A stretch of 64,000 nucleotides of DNA from UBA1930 sp943371535 (GTDB lineage: Bacteria > Bacteroidota > Bacteroidia > Chitinophagales > Chitinophagaceae), in the NCBI GenBank assembly GCA_943371535.1, contig CALRVE020000005.1, forward strand, positions 62,001-126,000, given 5' to 3'. Both the position numbers and the translations under genes were made by a program. Position 1 is the stretch's first letter, and each line of letters starts with the position of its first letter. Below are positions 52,501 to 59,866 of the stretch, piece by piece. The notes beneath the pieces were generated by a model. The model did no database searches. It was not told the DNA's origin and worked only from the letters and a program-made list of their open reading frames with translations.

Positions 52501-54381
52501 AATTTACCTGTAACAGGTGTATTAACAGTTGCGTCAGGTGCTACATTAACAACCAATCATTTACTTACACTAAAATCAACATCCATCACCAATACAGCTA
52601 TAGTGGGCAATAGTGCTGGAACCATTATTGGCAATGTAACAGTAGAGCGTTATATACCAGCTGGCAAAAGAAGTTTTAGATTTTTAGCTTCACCAGTAAC
52701 TACCACCAACTTCATAAAAGGCAACTGGCAAGAAGGAGTAAATAATACAAGTATAGATTATGACAATAACCAAAATCCTGTTGCCAATTATGGTACACAT
52801 ATTACAGGTAGTACCACAGGTGTAAATGGTTTTGATGCAACACAAACTGGAGCAGCAAGTATGTTTGCTTTTAATAATAATACACAAAGTTGGGCTTCTA
52901 TAACTAATACAAATGCTACAAACTTAATTGCTGGTAATGCATATCGAATTTTGGTTAGAGGTAACCGTTCGTTTGATTTAGCTTCTACTTCTTTAACCAA
53001 TACTGCAACTACTTTAAGAGCCACAGGAACTTTAATAACAGGAGCTGTAACCTTTGGAAATGTAAGCAGCAGTCCGTCAGCTTTACCAACCTTAGCAACT
53101 AATGCCAGTGAGTTTAGTTTTATTGGTAATCCTTATGCAAGCCCAATAGATTGGAATGACATAACCAAAACAGGACTTACTGGCTATTACTACATTTGGG
53201 ACCCTACATTAGCCACCAGAGGTGCTTATGTTTCTTGCTTTACAGATGGTACAAAAAGCAATAACTCGTCTGCTGTAACAACTGCTATACAAAGTGGACA
53301 AGCATTCTTTGTGCAAAACACATCTGCAACTGCTGCAAGACAATTACAAATTACCGAAGCTAATAAAATAACTGGTAATACCAATGTGTTTCGTACCCAA
53401 GCTAGCACATCAACATTAGCTATTCAATTGTACTTAACTAGTAATATTAACAGCACATCTCAAGATGGAGCAACGGTGTTGTTTAATAACACTTACAGTA
53501 ATACCGTAAACGATGAAGATGCCAATAAGTTTACCAATTTAGATGAAAACATAGCCATACAAAGAGGTACTAGTTTAATGAGTATAGAAAGAAGAAACAT
53601 GCCAGCACTAACCGATACTGTACAACTAAAAACATGGCAGTTAGCCCAGAACAATTACACATTAAAAATTGATGCTTCTAACTTTGAAGGAACAACTATT
53701 GCCTATTTGCAAGACAATTATTTAAACAACGAAACACCTTTAAATTTAAATGGTATTACCAATGTAAATTTTACAACCAATGCAGTGGCAGCAAGTAGAG
53801 CAAACAACAGATTTACAATTGTTTTTAGATCCAACACTTCGTTACCAGTTGCCGTTACTAACCTAAAAGCCTACCAAAAAAATACTGGAGTACAAGTAGA
53901 ATGGAAAACACAAAATGAGTTGAATCTGCAAGAATACGAAGTAGAAAAATCAACCGATGCAACCAACTTTACTAAAGTAGGAACTGTGCAAGCAACAGCT
54001 GCTACAAGTTACAATTGGTTTGATGTTAATGCTAACAAAGGCAATAATTTTTATCGCTTAAAAATGATAGAAAAAGATGGTAGTTTTAAATACTCTACCA
54101 TTGTTAATGTAAAAATAGGAAGCATTAAAAATGTGTTTACTGTAGTTGGTAATCCTATAAAAAATAAAACTGTTGTATTACAGTTAGAAAACGTTGAAAA
54201 GGGCAATTACAATGTGTTAGTGTATAATAATCTTGGTCAAAAAATTACCAGTAAAGCAATCAATCATTTAGGAGGTTCAGCTACGCAAACAATTGCTTTA
54301 GATAATGTTTTATCAGGTACTTACCAATTAAATATTGTAGGAAATAAAGTAAATGAGACAGTAACTATTATTGTTGACTAG
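46507..54381 (+). CDS. Giant T9SS protein: four TIG plus seven-FG-GAP propeller modules
   Basis: 2624 residues. Signal peptide (to about 24, NVAFSQP). Four consecutive modules of about 473 residues begin near 25, 495, 970 and 1442. Each starts with an IPT/TIG domain (ITSFSPxxAKPGDVVTITGTGF, FFGATRATV) and continues with exactly seven FG-GAP/VCBS repeats with cores like VAIGDLDGDGKPDLAVAN, 28 in all. The DxDGDGxxD loops would bind calcium. Seven FG-GAP repeats make one integrin-alpha-type propeller, so four propellers are predicted. After about 1917 come beta-rich regions, an Fn3-like segment (about 2445-2540) and a type A T9SS sorting domain at the end. An adhesin or surface-polymer binding role is inferred. 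Confidence 0.93.
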   Translation: MKFFTKLLLSILISAGFFNVAFSQPVITSFSPLSQIPGYTVTITGLGFNTTATNNIVFFGATRATVTDATATSLTVTVPFGATYAPITLLNTGTGLANSSRKKFTPIYSPAKPAITTTNFLPQQNFATVFESIQSVTVGDLDGDGKSDLVALTSGNIISVYRNISTAGKIDASSFAAKVDFTTGNTPNSVAIGDLDGDGKLDLAVANAFSNTVSVFRNTTTMGTIDASSFAPKVDFATGNTPNSVAIGDLDGDGKLDLAVAIYGSMSISIFRNTATTGTITSGSFAANVEFTTASSTAPNFRPFSVAIGDLDGDGKPDLAAATFASSSVSVFRNTSTVGVIDTSSFAAKVDIAAGLPTLNVIIEDIDGDDKLDLAVVGNSNRVSIFRNTATSGTINAASFATKIDFTTTSQTSSIAFGDLEGTGKPELVVFYNDVQNVSVFSNTSVSGIVSFSTRVDIPTTQISKSGVIADLDGDGKSDLVMSFSLPVLRNADIPAPKITSFSPQAAKPGVAVAISGTGFNTTANNNIVFFGATRATVNSATATSLNVTVPTGATYAPISLLNTANGFTGLSKTSFTPIYNPAKTNITASDFLPKQDFATNDRPYSVVIGDLDGDGKPDLVVGRSGSISVFRNISTNGSITSGSFAPKVDFYSGGSNYSVAIGDLDGDGKPEIVATTSASTVSVLHNTSTSGTINSSSFASLVEYPIGLGSSSVAIGDLDGDGKLDLVVTNLGSGNISILHNNSIIGSINSETFKPHVQFAVTGAIHTSTMPTSVAIGDLDGDGKPDLVVAEAFSGEISIFRNTSEPGSIGSNSFVANVVFALGGNLQSVAIGDLDGDGKPDLAVADGVASIAVLYNTATMGSIASTSFAPKIDIATGGNPYSVAIGDLDGDGKPDLIATNPNLNNLAVFRNTSVSGSITSSSFATKVDYPTGLYPLGLAIGDLDGDGKPDLAVANRNSFNFSILRNRDIPTAITSFSPITAKPGDVVTITGTGFNNTTTNNIVFIGATKATVTAASFNSLTVTVPAGASYAPITLVNTVTNLAASSLDNFTPIYSPSKTNITATDLLPKQDFAAAAGANPFSIAIGDLDGDGKPDLAVANISTNKVSIYRNTSTTGAIGTNSYAAKVDFVTGLYPYAVTIGDVDGDGKPDLVVTNTGEYTVSILRNTATIGTITTGSFAAKVDFPTGVTATSVALRDFDGDGKPDLAVANFGSATVSIYQNTAIVGSITTGSFAAKVDFTTNPECRSLAIGDIDGDGKPDLVTANAGSNNISILRNTTTIGAINSSSFAAKVDIATAGHPWFVAIGDLNGDGKPDVAIANSNGNNISIFRNTATTGIINANSFAIQIDYATGTTPFSVAIGDIDGDGKPDIAVANSNSNNVSILRNTSAGNTIGLAAKVDLTTGTLPQSVAIGDLDGDGKPDLAIANNSSNTVSVIRNADLPVIITSFTPTTAKPGDVVTITGTGFNTVNANNIVFFGATRAIVTAASATSVTATVPTGATYAPITFLNTSTRLAAYSINNFTPIYSPAKTNITTTDFLPKQDFATNARPYSVVIGDLDGDGKPDLVVAHVGDFSGSANTVSVYRNTSTTGSINSGSFAPKVDFTTGSTPYSLAIGDVDGDGKPDLVVANNGSNSVSILRNTATVGVINVNSFAAKVDFVTGIEPIFVTIADVDADGKLDVAVVNNSSNSVSVFRNTSTSGMIDVNSFSTKVDFATGSRPNGAAFGDLDGDGKIDLAVASTNSNAVSIFRNTSTKGIIDVNSFAGKMDFATEGQPYSVAIGDLDGDGKPDLALACAKFDFLSILRNTSIAGSITATSFAAKQDFATGISPISVAIGDLDGDGKPDLGVTNGHDNTVSIFRNTSVASTISLAARANFATSADPLSLAIGDLDSDGKPDLAVSNMSSATISVFRNADIVTIWDGITWSNGTPSAGVDAIIASNTAPSSFACKTLTINSGVALTTTGITATVNGNIINNGNGLAGSGTLNIAANSSISGNNLPVTGVLTVASGATLTTNHLLTLKSTSITNTAIVGNSAGTIIGNVTVERYIPAGKRSFRFLASPVTTTNFIKGNWQEGVNNTSIDYDNNQNPVANYGTHITGSTTGVNGFDATQTGAASMFAFNNNTQSWASITNTNATNLIAGNAYRILVRGNRSFDLASTSLTNTATTLRATGTLITGAVTFGNVSSSPSALPTLATNASEFSFIGNPYASPIDWNDITKTGLTGYYYIWDPTLATRGAYVSCFTDGTKSNNSSAVTTAIQSGQAFFVQNTSATAARQLQITEANKITGNTNVFRTQASTSTLAIQLYLTSNINSTSQDGATVLFNNTYSNTVNDEDANKFTNLDENIAIQRGTSLMSIERRNMPALTDTVQLKTWQLAQNNYTLKIDASNFEGTTIAYLQDNYLNNETPLNLNGITNVNFTTNAVAASRANNRFTIVFRSNTSLPVAVTNLKAYQKNTGVQVEWKTQNELNLQEYEVEKSTDATNFTKVGTVQATAATSYNWFDVNANKGNNFYRLKMIEKDGSFKYSTIVNVKIGSIKNVFTVVGNPIKNKTVVLQLENVEKGNYNVLVYNNLGQKITSKAINHLGGSATQTIALDNVLSGTYQLNIVGNKVNETVTIIVD
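47051..47282 (+). repeat. Perfect 67-bp direct repeat within the giant gene
   Basis: 47051-47117 and 47216-47282 are identical over 67 bases, with a 165-bp (55-codon) period covering the calcium loop of blades 2 and 3 of the first propeller. Exact identity amid diverged repeats indicates a recent duplication or gene conversion. Confidence 0.85.
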
Positions 54382-54417
54382 TCAAAAATACCCAAAGTAA
54401 TCAACTTTATTTATGAT

Positions 54418-54453
54418 ACCACAACCATGTATTGAACAATACATGGTTGTGGT
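54418..54453. terminator. Perfect 16-bp hairpin after the giant gene
   Basis: Arms 54418-54433 and 54438-54453 are perfectly complementary around a GAAC loop, 36 bases after the stop. No T tract follows, so it may be a terminator of unusual form, an mRNA-stabilising hairpin or a protein-binding site. Confidence 0.6.
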
Positions 54454-54596
54454 GTAAATAAGAGTTAGTTTTTCTGTGTTGCAAACGGCACAGCATTTAA
54501 AGGAAGTAAAATTCCTTTGTAAATAAAATAATATTGTTCTGCATCTTCATAAGCTTTGCTTTAAAAGAACTTACTTTGTTTTAAAGTCTTGTTTTT

Positions 54597-55862
54597 ATGG
54601 CCAATCATTTTCCAAGTGTTAGTTGGAGTAGGGGAGCAAGTATGTACGAAATAAATATTCGTCAGTATTCGGTGGAAGGTACTTTCAAAGCTTTTCAACA
54701 ACATTTACCTCGATTAAAAAATATGGGTATTGATATTCTATGGTTCATGCCCATTACACCGATTAGTCTTGACGTACGTCAGGGTACATTAGGTAGCTAT
54801 TATGCCTGTAGCAGTTACGTTGAAATTAATCCCGAATTTGGAACGCTGAACGATTTTAAAGCATTGGTAGCAGAAGCCCATAGCTTAGGTATGAAAGTAA
54901 TAATTGATTGGGTAGCCAATCATACAGGATGGGATCATGAATGGACGAAAACCAATAAAGATTATTATTTATTAGACGAGCAAGGCAATTTTACAGAAAG
55001 AAATGGTTGGCATGATGTGATAGATTTAAACTATCAAAACCAACACATGCGTACAGCAATGATTGCAGCAATGCAATATTGGGTGAACACTTGCAATATT
55101 GATGGTTTTAGATGCGATATGGCTCATCTTGTTCCACTAGATTTTTGGCAAGAAGCTAGAACACAATGTGATGCTCTAAAACCTTTATTTTGGTTGGCCG
55201 AATGTGAAGACGTGCAATACCACAATGTATTTGATGTTACTTATGCTTGGGAATGGATGCATGTTACAGAAAAATTTTTTCAAGGCAATGCTTCATTACA
55301 TCATGTGTTTGATGTATTGCATAAATACACTCAATATCCAAAAGATTCCAGAAAACTATTTTTCACTACTAACCACGATGAAAATAGTTGGAATGGAACT
55401 GAGTATGAAAAATTTGGCGGTGCTGCTAAAGTAATGGCTGTATTTGCTGCAACTTGGAGTGGAATGCCATTGGTGTATAGTGGACAAGAAAACCCTAATT
55501 TAAAAAGGTTGAAATTTTTTGATAAAGATGTTATTGAATGGAATCAACCTTTGCAATTATTCGACTTTTATAAAACCATTCTTCAGTTAAGTAAATCAAA
55601 GGTAATTTCATTAGCCGAAACTTTTATTTTACCTACTCAACACGAAGGTGTAATGGGTTATTTAAGAAAACACGAAAACGAAGTTGTGTTGGTATTGTTG
55701 AATTTTACAGGAGCAAGTAAATTACAAATTTCTGTTGAACACAATTGGTTAAACAATAAGTTTGTCAATGCTTTTTCTAAGCTTGATTATAACTTTAAGC
55801 AAAAAGAAGTATTTGAGTTACAAGCTTATGAATATTTAGTATATGCTACAAACAATGGTTAA
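54597..55862 (+). CDS. GH13 alpha-amylase-family enzyme
   Basis: 421-residue glycoside hydrolase family 13 enzyme without a signal peptide, so probably cytoplasmic, acting on alpha-glucans such as maltodextrins or glycogen. Conserved regions: VIIDWVANHTGWDH (region I), GFRCDMAHL with nucleophile Asp174 (region II), LAECED with acid Glu202 (region III) and FTTNHDENSW with Asp261 (region IV). It ends in a short beta domain (about 335-421). It is followed by a NodB deacetylase gene 9 bases later, probably co-transcribed. The exact specificity (hydrolase or transferase) cannot be read from the motifs. Confidence 0.92.
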   Translation: MANHFPSVSWSRGASMYEINIRQYSVEGTFKAFQQHLPRLKNMGIDILWFMPITPISLDVRQGTLGSYYACSSYVEINPEFGTLNDFKALVAEAHSLGMKVIIDWVANHTGWDHEWTKTNKDYYLLDEQGNFTERNGWHDVIDLNYQNQHMRTAMIAAMQYWVNTCNIDGFRCDMAHLVPLDFWQEARTQCDALKPLFWLAECEDVQYHNVFDVTYAWEWMHVTEKFFQGNASLHHVFDVLHKYTQYPKDSRKLFFTTNHDENSWNGTEYEKFGGAAKVMAVFAATWSGMPLVYSGQENPNLKRLKFFDKDVIEWNQPLQLFDFYKTILQLSKSKVISLAETFILPTQHEGVMGYLRKHENEVVLVLLNFTGASKLQISVEHNWLNNKFVNAFSKLDYNFKQKEVFELQAYEYLVYATNNG

Positions 55863-55871
55863 AAATTGATA

Positions 55872-56492
55872 ATGTATTTAGTAAAAACAAGTTGGTGGTT
55901 AAAAGCAATGTACCCTTTTTTTGTTTGGAGTAAACCAACAAAAGATAAAGTGTTGTATTTAACTTTTGATGATGGTCCACACCCAACCATAACACCATTT
56001 GTACTTGCTCAATTAAAACAATTCAATGCAAAAGCAACATTTTTTTGTATTGGAAAAAATGTAGTAGACCAACCAGCAATTTATCGGCAAATTTTGCAAG
56101 AAGGTCATTCAGTGGGCAATCATACGCACAATCATTTAAATGGATGGAAAACCAATAATCATGTGTATATAGAAAACATACAACAAGCAGCAAAACACAT
56201 TGATTCCACTTTATTTAGACCTCCTTATGGAAGAATAAAAAAATCGCAAGCCAAACAACTTTTAACGCTCAATTCTCAACTTCAAACTATTGTAATGTGG
56301 GATGTGTTAAGTGCCGATTTTGATATACATATTTCACCAGAAAAATGTTTAGCCAATGTTATAAACAATGCTAAACAAGGCAGTATCATTGTATTTCATG
56401 ATAGTGAAAAAGCATGGGATAGACTTAGTTATGCTTTGCCAAAAACATTGGAATATTTTGCTAAAATGGGATATGTTTTTGAGGCTTTATAA
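55872..56492 (+). CDS. Polysaccharide deacetylase (NodB domain)
   Basis: 206-residue carbohydrate esterase family 4 enzyme. Catalytic motifs: TFDDGPH (Asp33 base, Asp34 metal), GNHTHNH (His84 and His88 metal ligands) and FRPPYGR; a late VFHDS supplies the final His. The start at the ATG at 55872 is preferred over a TTG six bases upstream. There is a weak N-terminal hydrophobic stretch (WWLKAMYPFFVW) that might anchor it. Removes acetyl groups from chitin-like, peptidoglycan or poly-GlcNAc chains; the substrate is unknown. Confidence 0.9.
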   Translation: MYLVKTSWWLKAMYPFFVWSKPTKDKVLYLTFDDGPHPTITPFVLAQLKQFNAKATFFCIGKNVVDQPAIYRQILQEGHSVGNHTHNHLNGWKTNNHVYIENIQQAAKHIDSTLFRPPYGRIKKSQAKQLLTLNSQLQTIVMWDVLSADFDIHISPEKCLANVINNAKQGSIIVFHDSEKAWDRLSYALPKTLEYFAKMGYVFEAL

Positions 56493-56538
56493 TAAACCCA
56501 CCCCAATAAAAATTTGTCTAACCTGAAAAATTCTGCTG

Positions 56539-56553
56539 CCCTCCAAAGAGGGG
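56539..56553. repeat. CCCTC/GAGGG hairpin repeat remnant
   Basis: CCCTCCAAAGAGGGG pairs over 5 bp with a CAAA loop and resembles the CCCTCC-AAA-GGAGGG hairpin at 22926. It lies in the 134-base gap between convergent genes. It could be a decayed interspersed repeat or a weak terminator. Confidence 0.4.
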
Positions 56554-56626
56554 ATCGTCTATGAACAAATTATTTAGTTTTAAGGCTCAGTGAATTAACT
56601 AATAACCATTAACTCGTAACTATCAA

Positions 56627-57460
56627 TTATGCTTCAACCAACTGAATGCCTGTTTGTGTAAAAGCAATTTTATGTTGCTTGTATAAAGCACCAGTAGTCA
56701 TTTTAAATGTTTTTTTACTCATACCAAAAAAGGCATAAATGGCTTCTGGTTCACTTTTATCGTGGTAAGGTAAATAGTTGTCATTCTCCTTCAATAATCG
56801 TATAATTTTATCGGCTTCATCCTCTACTTTTTGATAGCCTTTTTTCCCAAGTAGCAAATCAATTTTTCCATCCTCTCTAATGGCTTGTACAAATCCTTTT
56901 AACTTATCGCCAATATTTAAATCCTGAAAAATTTGGTTATCGTGTACTACACCAGTGTGTAAATTATTAATAATACATACGTAGCCAATATCACTTTTTC
57001 TATACACCAATAAATCTACTTCTTCTTTTTCTTGTACAGTTAAATCTTCGTTGCTTAAGTGTTTTTCAATTTTTTCAGTGCCAGCAATTCTACCTGTTTG
57101 CTCATCAATATAAATTTTTACCAAATACCATCCACCAGCTCTCATACCCATAATTTGTTGAGATTTCGCTACAAACAAATCTTTCATTAAACCCATATCT
57201 AAAAAAGCACCTGCACCCATTAAGCCCACACATTTCAGCAATACAATGTCGCCAACTATTCCTTTGGGTTTTTCGGTGGTTGCTATAATTCTGTTTTCAC
57301 CATCGTGGTATAAAAACACTTCTAATGCATCGCCAATTCTAGTGCCTCTTGGTACAAAACGTTTAGGCAATAAAATACCATCGCCACCATCGTCTAAATA
57401 AAATCCAAAATCAACTTTTCTGCTTACAGTAAGTGTATTGTATTGTCCTATTTGTATCAT
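56627..57460 (-). CDS. CvfB-like S1 RNA-binding protein
   Basis: 277 residues, cytoplasmic. Several S1/OB-like domains: the first (MIQIGQYNTLTVSRKVDFGFYL, LLPKRFVP), the second (VGDIVLLKCVGLMGAGAFLDMG, DLFVA), and a third (DIGYVCIINNLHTGVVHDNQIF). A C-terminal winged-helix segment (about 215-277, AIYAFFGMSKKTFKMTTGALY) follows. This is the architecture of CvfB (YitL), an RNA-binding protein known in Staphylococcus for effects on virulence-gene expression. The target here is unknown. Confidence 0.88.
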   Translation of the reverse strand: MIQIGQYNTLTVSRKVDFGFYLDDGGDGILLPKRFVPRGTRIGDALEVFLYHDGENRIIATTEKPKGIVGDIVLLKCVGLMGAGAFLDMGLMKDLFVAKSQQIMGMRAGGWYLVKIYIDEQTGRIAGTEKIEKHLSNEDLTVQEKEEVDLLVYRKSDIGYVCIINNLHTGVVHDNQIFQDLNIGDKLKGFVQAIREDGKIDLLLGKKGYQKVEDEADKIIRLLKENDNYLPYHDKSEPEAIYAFFGMSKKTFKMTTGALYKQHKIAFTQTGIQLVEA

Positions 57461-57549
57461 TTGTAAAATATAATATAGGCGAAGTTAAGTATAATGTAAG
57501 TGAAGCTAGTTTAGCCTACTTTTATACCCAATTAATGAACTGAAATTGT

Positions 57550-57927
57550 ATGCAAGATTTTAAAAAATATTACATCATTCCCGAAGAACCTGAGATTGTT
57601 TATCAAGCATTAACCAATGCTGCAACCATTAAATTATGGACTGGTGAAGAATCTGAAATGAGTACAGAGCCCAACTCTGAATTTTCTTTATGGGAAGGTA
57701 GCATTGTTGGGAAAAATTTGGAATTTGAACAGGGTAAAAAAATTGTGCAACAATGGTATTTCGATGGTCAAGATGAGCCTTCTATTGTAACCATTAAATT
57801 ACATGTACATAAAGATGGTACGTCAGCTGAGTTGCGTCATACCAACATTCCTGATGAAGCATTTGATGATATTACCGATGGTTGGACAAACACCTACTTT
57901 CGTTCTTTAAGTGAATTTTACGAGTAA
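57550..57927 (+). CDS. START-like (SRPBCC/AHSA1-type) domain protein
   Basis: 125-residue single-domain cytoplasmic protein with the helix-grip pattern: YYIIPEEPEIVYQALTNAATIKLWTG at the N-terminus and GWTNTYFRSLSEFYE in the C-terminal helix. These folds bind hydrophobic ligands or act as Hsp90 co-factors, so function cannot be fixed. It overlaps the next gene by one base (TAATG), so the two are translationally coupled. It is divergent from the CvfB-like gene. Confidence 0.85.
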   Translation: MQDFKKYYIIPEEPEIVYQALTNAATIKLWTGEESEMSTEPNSEFSLWEGSIVGKNLEFEQGKKIVQQWYFDGQDEPSIVTIKLHVHKDGTSAELRHTNIPDEAFDDITDGWTNTYFRSLSEFYE

Positions 57928-58400
57928 TGAAAACAGCCTCTATACAAGAAGTTAAAAAAGAATTAATTGAACTGAGTAAAACTCAATTGTTAGATTTATG
58001 TCTTAGGTTAGCTAAGTATAAAAAAGACAATAAAGAGTTGCTCGGCTTTTTACTTTTTAATGCTCATGATGTAGATGAATATATAAAAAATGTAAATGAA
58101 GAAATACTAGAGATGTTTAAAGAGGTAAATAGCAGTCATGTTTTTTTTGCTAAGAAAACACTCAGGAAAATTTTACGTTTTGCCAATAAACACATTAAGT
58201 ATGCAAGTAATAAACAAGCAGAGGTGGAGATATTAATCTATTACTGCAAGCAGTTTAAAAAGCAAGGTAGTTATGTGTTTAAAAGCACTGCATTAGCCAA
58301 TTTATATGCTGCTCAATTAAAAAAAATAGCTAAAGCAATAGATGGTTTGCACGAAGATTTACAATTTGAGTATGTAAGAAGTTTAGAAGTTTTAAAATAG
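57927..58400 (+). CDS. Helical protein of unknown function coupled to the START-like gene
   Basis: 157 residues, Lys/Leu-rich and probably all-helical, cytoplasmic (no signal or membrane segment). Its ATG shares the last A of the upstream stop (TAATG), implying translational coupling. No motif I recognise; the even spacing of Leu/Ile suggests a helical repeat or bundle. It is likely to work with the START-like protein, by operon context only. Confidence 0.75.
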   Translation: MKTASIQEVKKELIELSKTQLLDLCLRLAKYKKDNKELLGFLLFNAHDVDEYIKNVNEEILEMFKEVNSSHVFFAKKTLRKILRFANKHIKYASNKQAEVEILIYYCKQFKKQGSYVFKSTALANLYAAQLKKIAKAIDGLHEDLQFEYVRSLEVLK

Positions 58401-58476
58401 TATAATAATTGAATACAATTGTTTTAAAGGTTCAGTAAAATAGTTGAGTCAATAGTTCCAATTTCAAATTCTCAGT

Positions 58477-59160
58477 ATGACCGCTAAAATTATTTTAGTT
58501 GTATTATTTGTAGCAAGTTTAATTATTATGTCGTTTACAAAAGCTGGCAGGAAAAAACGAATCTTATTTTTAGGTGATTCAATTACTGCTGAAGGCATGA
58601 AAATGGGTGGCTATATTGTAGTAATGGATTCAATTATTAAACAAGAAAATACCGATATAAATTATCAATTAATTGGTGCCGGAATTAGTGGCAATAAAGT
58701 GTACGATTTGTATTTACGATTAGAAGAAGATGTAATTTCCAAATCAGCAGATATTGTAGTGATTTATATTGGTGTTAATGATGTTTGGCATAAAATAATA
58801 GATGGAACAGGAACTGATAAAGTTAAGTTTGAACAATTTTATAGAGCCATTATTCAAAAGTTACAATACAATGGTAGTAAGGTTATTCTTTGCACACCAA
58901 CGGTAATTGGTGAACGTAAAGAATGGATGAACGAACAAGACAATGATTTGAATATTTACAGTGATATTGTTAGAAAGTTGACCAATGAATTTTCTTTACC
59001 GTTAGTCGACTCACGTCAACTCTTTATTGAGTACAACTTAGCTAATAATCTAGAAAATCTCGATAAAGGTATTTTAACTACCGATGGTGTGCATTTAAAT
59101 GCAAGGGGAAATGTTTTGGTAGCAAATGCCATTTGGGAAGTTATTAAAACAGTAAAATAA
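58477..59160 (+). CDS. SGNH/GDSL-type hydrolase
   Basis: 227-residue esterase/lipase-like enzyme. Block I is FLGDSITAEG with Ser35; block II is GAGISGNKV; block III is IYIGVNDVW; block V is DGVHLNARGN with the catalytic Asp and His. An N-terminal hydrophobic segment (about 4-21) would anchor it in the membrane or act as a signal, so it probably faces the periplasm, where family members deacylate sugars or lipids. It is convergent with the alpha/beta hydrolase gene, 3 bases apart. Confidence 0.88.
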   Translation: MTAKIILVVLFVASLIIMSFTKAGRKKRILFLGDSITAEGMKMGGYIVVMDSIIKQENTDINYQLIGAGISGNKVYDLYLRLEEDVISKSADIVVIYIGVNDVWHKIIDGTGTDKVKFEQFYRAIIQKLQYNGSKVILCTPTVIGERKEWMNEQDNDLNIYSDIVRKLTNEFSLPLVDSRQLFIEYNLANNLENLDKGILTTDGVHLNARGNVLVANAIWEVIKTVK

Positions 59161-59163
59161 ACT

Positions 59164-59808
59164 CTAAACTTCAAGTAATTGTTTTAGTAAGCTTGAAACC
59201 TCTTTGGCTTTGTCCATAATCATTAAATGTTCACCTCCTTCAATGGTATAATCTACTTTCACTAAACGATAGGGTAATAATTTATCGGCTGTGCCATGTA
59301 TATGAACAATATTGCTGGGTATTATGGTATTGTTCCAATGTAAAATAGCATAGATAGCCCATTTGGTAAATGCAGGATTGGTATCTCTGGCAATTTGTTG
59401 CTGAATCATTCTTTGTTCTTTTCCTTTTGCTCCCAATAACCATGCAAAGAAGTTGCTCGATTTTTTCATTGAATTATTGGGTAACCATTGATAAGCAGGA
59501 ATGTATTTCCCAATTTTTAACAGCTTCGGAAATTCGGTGTGTGTTTTATTGCTTGAGATAAGAATCACCTTCATTTTAGGATTGTTCTTGGCTATTTCTG
59601 TAGCCAACATTCCGCCAAAAGAAAGTCCTACAACTATTGCATTGGGTTTTTTAATTTGTGCTGTTAGTCGTTGTGCATAATTAGGCAAACTTTCATTGTT
59701 CAATGGTTCTATCCATTCAATAAAAATGGGAATACAAAAGCTTAAATCTAAAAAACTAAATGCTTTTTTACTAGCTCCTAAACCCGATATGAAGTAAACG
59801 TTTTGCAT
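59164..59808 (-). CDS. Alpha/beta hydrolase
   Basis: 214 residues with the alpha/beta hydrolase pattern: the oxyanion strand VYFISGLGASKKAF, nucleophile elbow VGLSFGGML, an Asp-containing strand (IVHIHGTADKLLPYR) and the final His in EGGEHLMIMDKA. I chose the ATG at 59808 because the family-like sequence starts there; an ATG at 59832 would add eight residues. The protein is cytoplasmic with an unknown substrate, and lies just downstream of tyrS on the same strand. Confidence 0.85.
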   Translation of the reverse strand: MQNVYFISGLGASKKAFSFLDLSFCIPIFIEWIEPLNNESLPNYAQRLTAQIKKPNAIVVGLSFGGMLATEIAKNNPKMKVILISSNKTHTEFPKLLKIGKYIPAYQWLPNNSMKKSSNFFAWLLGAKGKEQRMIQQQIARDTNPAFTKWAIYAILHWNNTIIPSNIVHIHGTADKLLPYRLVKVDYTIEGGEHLMIMDKAKEVSSLLKQLLEV

Positions 59809-59866
59809 AATTTGAGTTTGCCACAGAAGCATTGAAAAAGTAATTTATTTTTTTTATTTCAGAGTC

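Noticed and set aside
51834..52556. 240-residue open frame on the minus strand inside the giant gene, with similar ones at 46905-47780, 48477-49241, 49914-50978 and 51084-51773
   Set aside because: They are shadows of the FG-GAP repeats: the complement of the repeated codons stays open and gives the same LPSPSKSP motif each time. The plus-strand frame has signal peptide, domains and a sorting signal.
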